From contig CAMLMV010000092.1 of the NCBI GenBank assembly GCA_946481275.1, positions 1 through 9,061 on the forward strand: a stretch of 9,061 nt of DNA, written 5' to 3'. The translations under genes and the position numbers were made by a program. The stretch is from an uncultured Massilia sp. Its GTDB lineage: Bacteria; Pseudomonadota; Gammaproteobacteria; Burkholderiales; Burkholderiaceae. The notes under the pieces are model-generated. The model ran no database searches. It was not told the DNA's origin and was given only the letters and a program-made list of their open reading frames with translations. Numbering within the stretch: the first letter of the stretch is position 1; every line of letters starts with the position of its first letter. Positions 7,829 to 9,061 of this stretch are shown one piece after another.

Positions 7829-8332
7829 ATGACAACATCCCCCGCCGACAGCCCACTGACCCACTTCGACGCCACCGGACAAGCCCACATGGTCGACGTC
7901 GGCGCCAAGGACGCGACCCACCGCATCGCCGTCGCCGCCGGCACCATCCGCATGCAGCCGGCCACCTTGGCACTGGTGACGTCGGGCTCGGCCAAGAAGG
8001 GCGACGTGCTGGGCGTGGCGCGCATCGCGGCCATCATGGCGGCCAAGCGGACGAGCGACCTCATCCCCCTGTGCCATCCGCTGGCCATCACCCGGGTCGC
8101 CGTCGATTTCGAGATCGACGAGGCGAACAACAGCGTGCATTGCCGGGCGCAGGTCGAAACGTATGGCAAGACCGGCGTCGAGATGGAAGCGCTCACTTCC
8201 GTGCAGGTCGGCCTGCTGACCATTTATGACATGTGCAAGGCGGCGGATCGGGGGATGGTCATGACCAATGTGCGTGTGCTGGAAAAGCATGGCGGCAAAT
8301 CGGGCGACTGGACGGCAGAGCTTGATAAATGA
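7829..8332 (+). CDS. moaC: Cyclic pyranopterin monophosphate synthase MoaC
   Basis: Cytosolic enzyme of molybdenum-cofactor synthesis; after MoaA acts on GTP, MoaC forms cyclic pyranopterin monophosphate. The product is 167 aa, the expected length. Family blocks are [15 protein letters not shown] (11-25), [15 protein letters not shown] (55-69) with the catalytic lysine most likely Lys57, [15 protein letters not shown] (71-85) with His83, [13 protein letters not shown] (113-125), TIYDMCKA (131-138) with Asp134 and Lys137, and GGKSGDW (155-161). The frame is open back to an ATG at 7763, but 7829 gives the conserved N-terminus. No Shine-Dalgarno is visible before it. Divergent from the M48 protease; no other moa or moe gene is in the window. 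The composition changes sharply just after the stop. Confidence 0.96.
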   Translation: MTTSPADSPLTHFDATGQAHMVDVGAKDATHRIAVAAGTIRMQPATLALVTSGSAKKGDVLGVARIAAIMAAKRTSDLIPLCHPLAITRVAVDFEIDEANNSVHCRAQVETYGKTGVEMEALTSVQVGLLTIYDMCKAADRGMVMTNVRVLEKHGGKSGDWTAELDK

Positions 8333-8391
8333 TTGATCCGATTGGAAAAACACTTATCGGTAGCTTGACCATGATTCTTCTGAGCCTGACA

Positions 8392-8997
8392 TTAAGGCGA
8401 CGGTTGCGGCAAGATGCGGCTGAAATTGTAGTGATAACGCAAGCGTCCGTCTGAAATGCAGTAGACGTAATGGTCGAGCGCTACACAAACAGGAAACGAC
8501 AACAACACAATCGCCTTTTGCTCTGCCGACGTGAATTGCAATGTATACGGCTGCTCGTCGTTACATCGCAACCCTTCGTAAATTGAATAAATGGCCGACC
8601 ACAGGGATTGCAATTGTGGGATTTCCAGATTCATCGCCGTGCATAGCGGTTTTAGCTTATCGCTAGTAAGCTGTTCAATCGATGCGAATGCAAATGATGA
8701 CATCAAGATGTCGCGTGGCGTGTGACCGTTAGATGTCGGTTTGTCCAGAAGTTCTTCAAGGCGCGTCAGGTAAAAGCCTACGTCCTCTCTTGCGTTTTGA
8801 ATATAGGCTTGGTCGTATGCGTGTTTGTTCGATTCTCCTTGCATCCGTGCCTGAACCATCACAACGCCGAATGCAAGCCACGCAAGGATAGGGCCGTACA
8901 GCCCTGACATAGCAGACCCCATCTCTGCCCATCGGGTGTGGTCGCTAGTTATGTGAAAGCCGAACTTGCTGATGTAGACGGCAATTGGCGCTATCAA
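8392..8997 (-). CDS. Unrecognised membrane-anchored accessory protein
   Basis: I do not recognise this gene with confidence. From a TTG at 8997 it encodes 201 aa: a short hydrophobic start (about 1-12, and longer if translation begins upstream), a loop with SDHTRWAEMGSAMSG (18-32), a second membrane helix LYGPILAWLAFGVVMVQ (33-49), then a charged, helical, cytoplasmic-looking segment (50-145) and a Tyr/Cys-containing C-terminus. The layout of two helices around a W-x-GS-GP motif followed by a helical region resembles small membrane proteins seen among abortive-infection and other accessory genes; this is a weak resemblance. GC content is about 45-52% in sampled lines, with many A/T third positions, unlike every other gene here, so recent transfer is likely. 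The frame is open upstream to a stop at 9049-9051 with no ATG, so the N-terminus is uncertain. Confidence 0.65.
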   Translation of the reverse strand: MIAPIAVYISKFGFHITSDHTRWAEMGSAMSGLYGPILAWLAFGVVMVQARMQGESNKHAYDQAYIQNAREDVGFYLTRLEELLDKPTSNGHTPRDILMSSFAFASIEQLTSDKLKPLCTAMNLEIPQLQSLWSAIYSIYEGLRCNDEQPYTLQFTSAEQKAIVLLSFPVCVALDHYVYCISDGRLRYHYNFSRILPQPSP

Positions 8998-9061
8998 TAT
9001 TGCAGAGATGGTAATCCCCCCGTTTTTAGAGCGCGCTAAAAGTAGAGGTTAAGCGGCAAGG
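8998..9061. other. Right edge upstream of the accessory gene
   Basis: These 64 bases should hold the start signals of the leftward accessory gene. On the minus strand there is a GGGGGG tract (plus 9016-9021) and AT-rich sequence beyond it, but no ATG, no clear promoter hexamers before the window ends, and no second gene. Non-standard ATT (9013-9015) or ATC (9007-9009) codons just after the G tract would extend the first membrane helix. Confidence 0.4.

Noticed and set aside
8338..8360. CCGAT/ATCGG inverted repeat after the moaC stop
   Set aside because: A 5-bp stem with a 13-nt loop and no U tract; too weak to call a terminator.
8365..8393. TTGACC followed at 17 bp by GACATT as a + strand promoter
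   Set aside because: The -10 matches only 3 of 6 and no + strand gene follows it.
8406..9060. GCGGCAAG at both ends of the accessory gene (8406 and 9053), as possible attachment repeats
   Set aside because: Only 8 bp, found after the fact, and with no integrase or tRNA nearby; chance is a sufficient explanation.

Overview
The window looks like a piece of a high-GC betaproteobacterial chromosome, most likely Burkholderiales and plausibly Oxalobacteraceae (Massilia/Janthinobacterium type). This rests on the very GC-rich third codon positions, the pgk-pyk pair, the CHCC zinc-finger gene, the YheT-type hydrolase, and a BepA-like M48 protease divergent from moaC. The genus is inference; nothing in the window proves it.

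Layout, left to right. Positions 1-236 hold no supportable gene: the stretch is extremely G-rich on the + strand, contains a run of 20 G, and reads like a damaged contig edge. Four genes follow on the minus strand, transcribed leftwards: azlC (4082-3339) and azlD (3346-3002), which overlap by 8 bp and encode a branched-chain amino-acid exporter, then pgk (2961-1744) and pyk (1685-237), the two ATP-generating steps of lower glycolysis. A GC-rich hairpin followed by four U sits between pgk and pyk. A 240-bp intergenic region (4083-4322) separates azlC from a rightward cluster. It carries a good sigma70-like promoter for azlCD whose -10 lies inside an Lrp-like box.

The rightward cluster is a 64-aa CHCC zinc-finger protein (4323-4517), an alpha/beta hydrolase of the YheT family with an intact Ser-Asp-His triad (4542-5543), and a 195-aa conserved protein of unknown function (5548-6135). 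Spacing of 24 and 4 nt suggests one transcript. It meets, tail to tail with 1 bp between stop codons, a leftward gene for an exported M48 metalloprotease with a TPR-like C-terminal half (7732-6137). That protease gene is divergent from moaC (7829-8332, molybdenum-cofactor synthesis), and the two may share one nearly symmetric -10 element.

Right of moaC the composition drops to roughly 45-52% GC in sampled lines (moaC sampled at about 73%). The only gene there is an unrecognised leftward membrane-anchored protein (8997-8392) that looks acquired. Its membrane region resembles small membrane proteins often found among phage-defence and accessory genes, but that is a weak resemblance. Most of the window is housekeeping; the points most worth checking are the azlC operator/promoter, the right-end accessory gene and the zinc-finger/hydrolase/unknown cluster.
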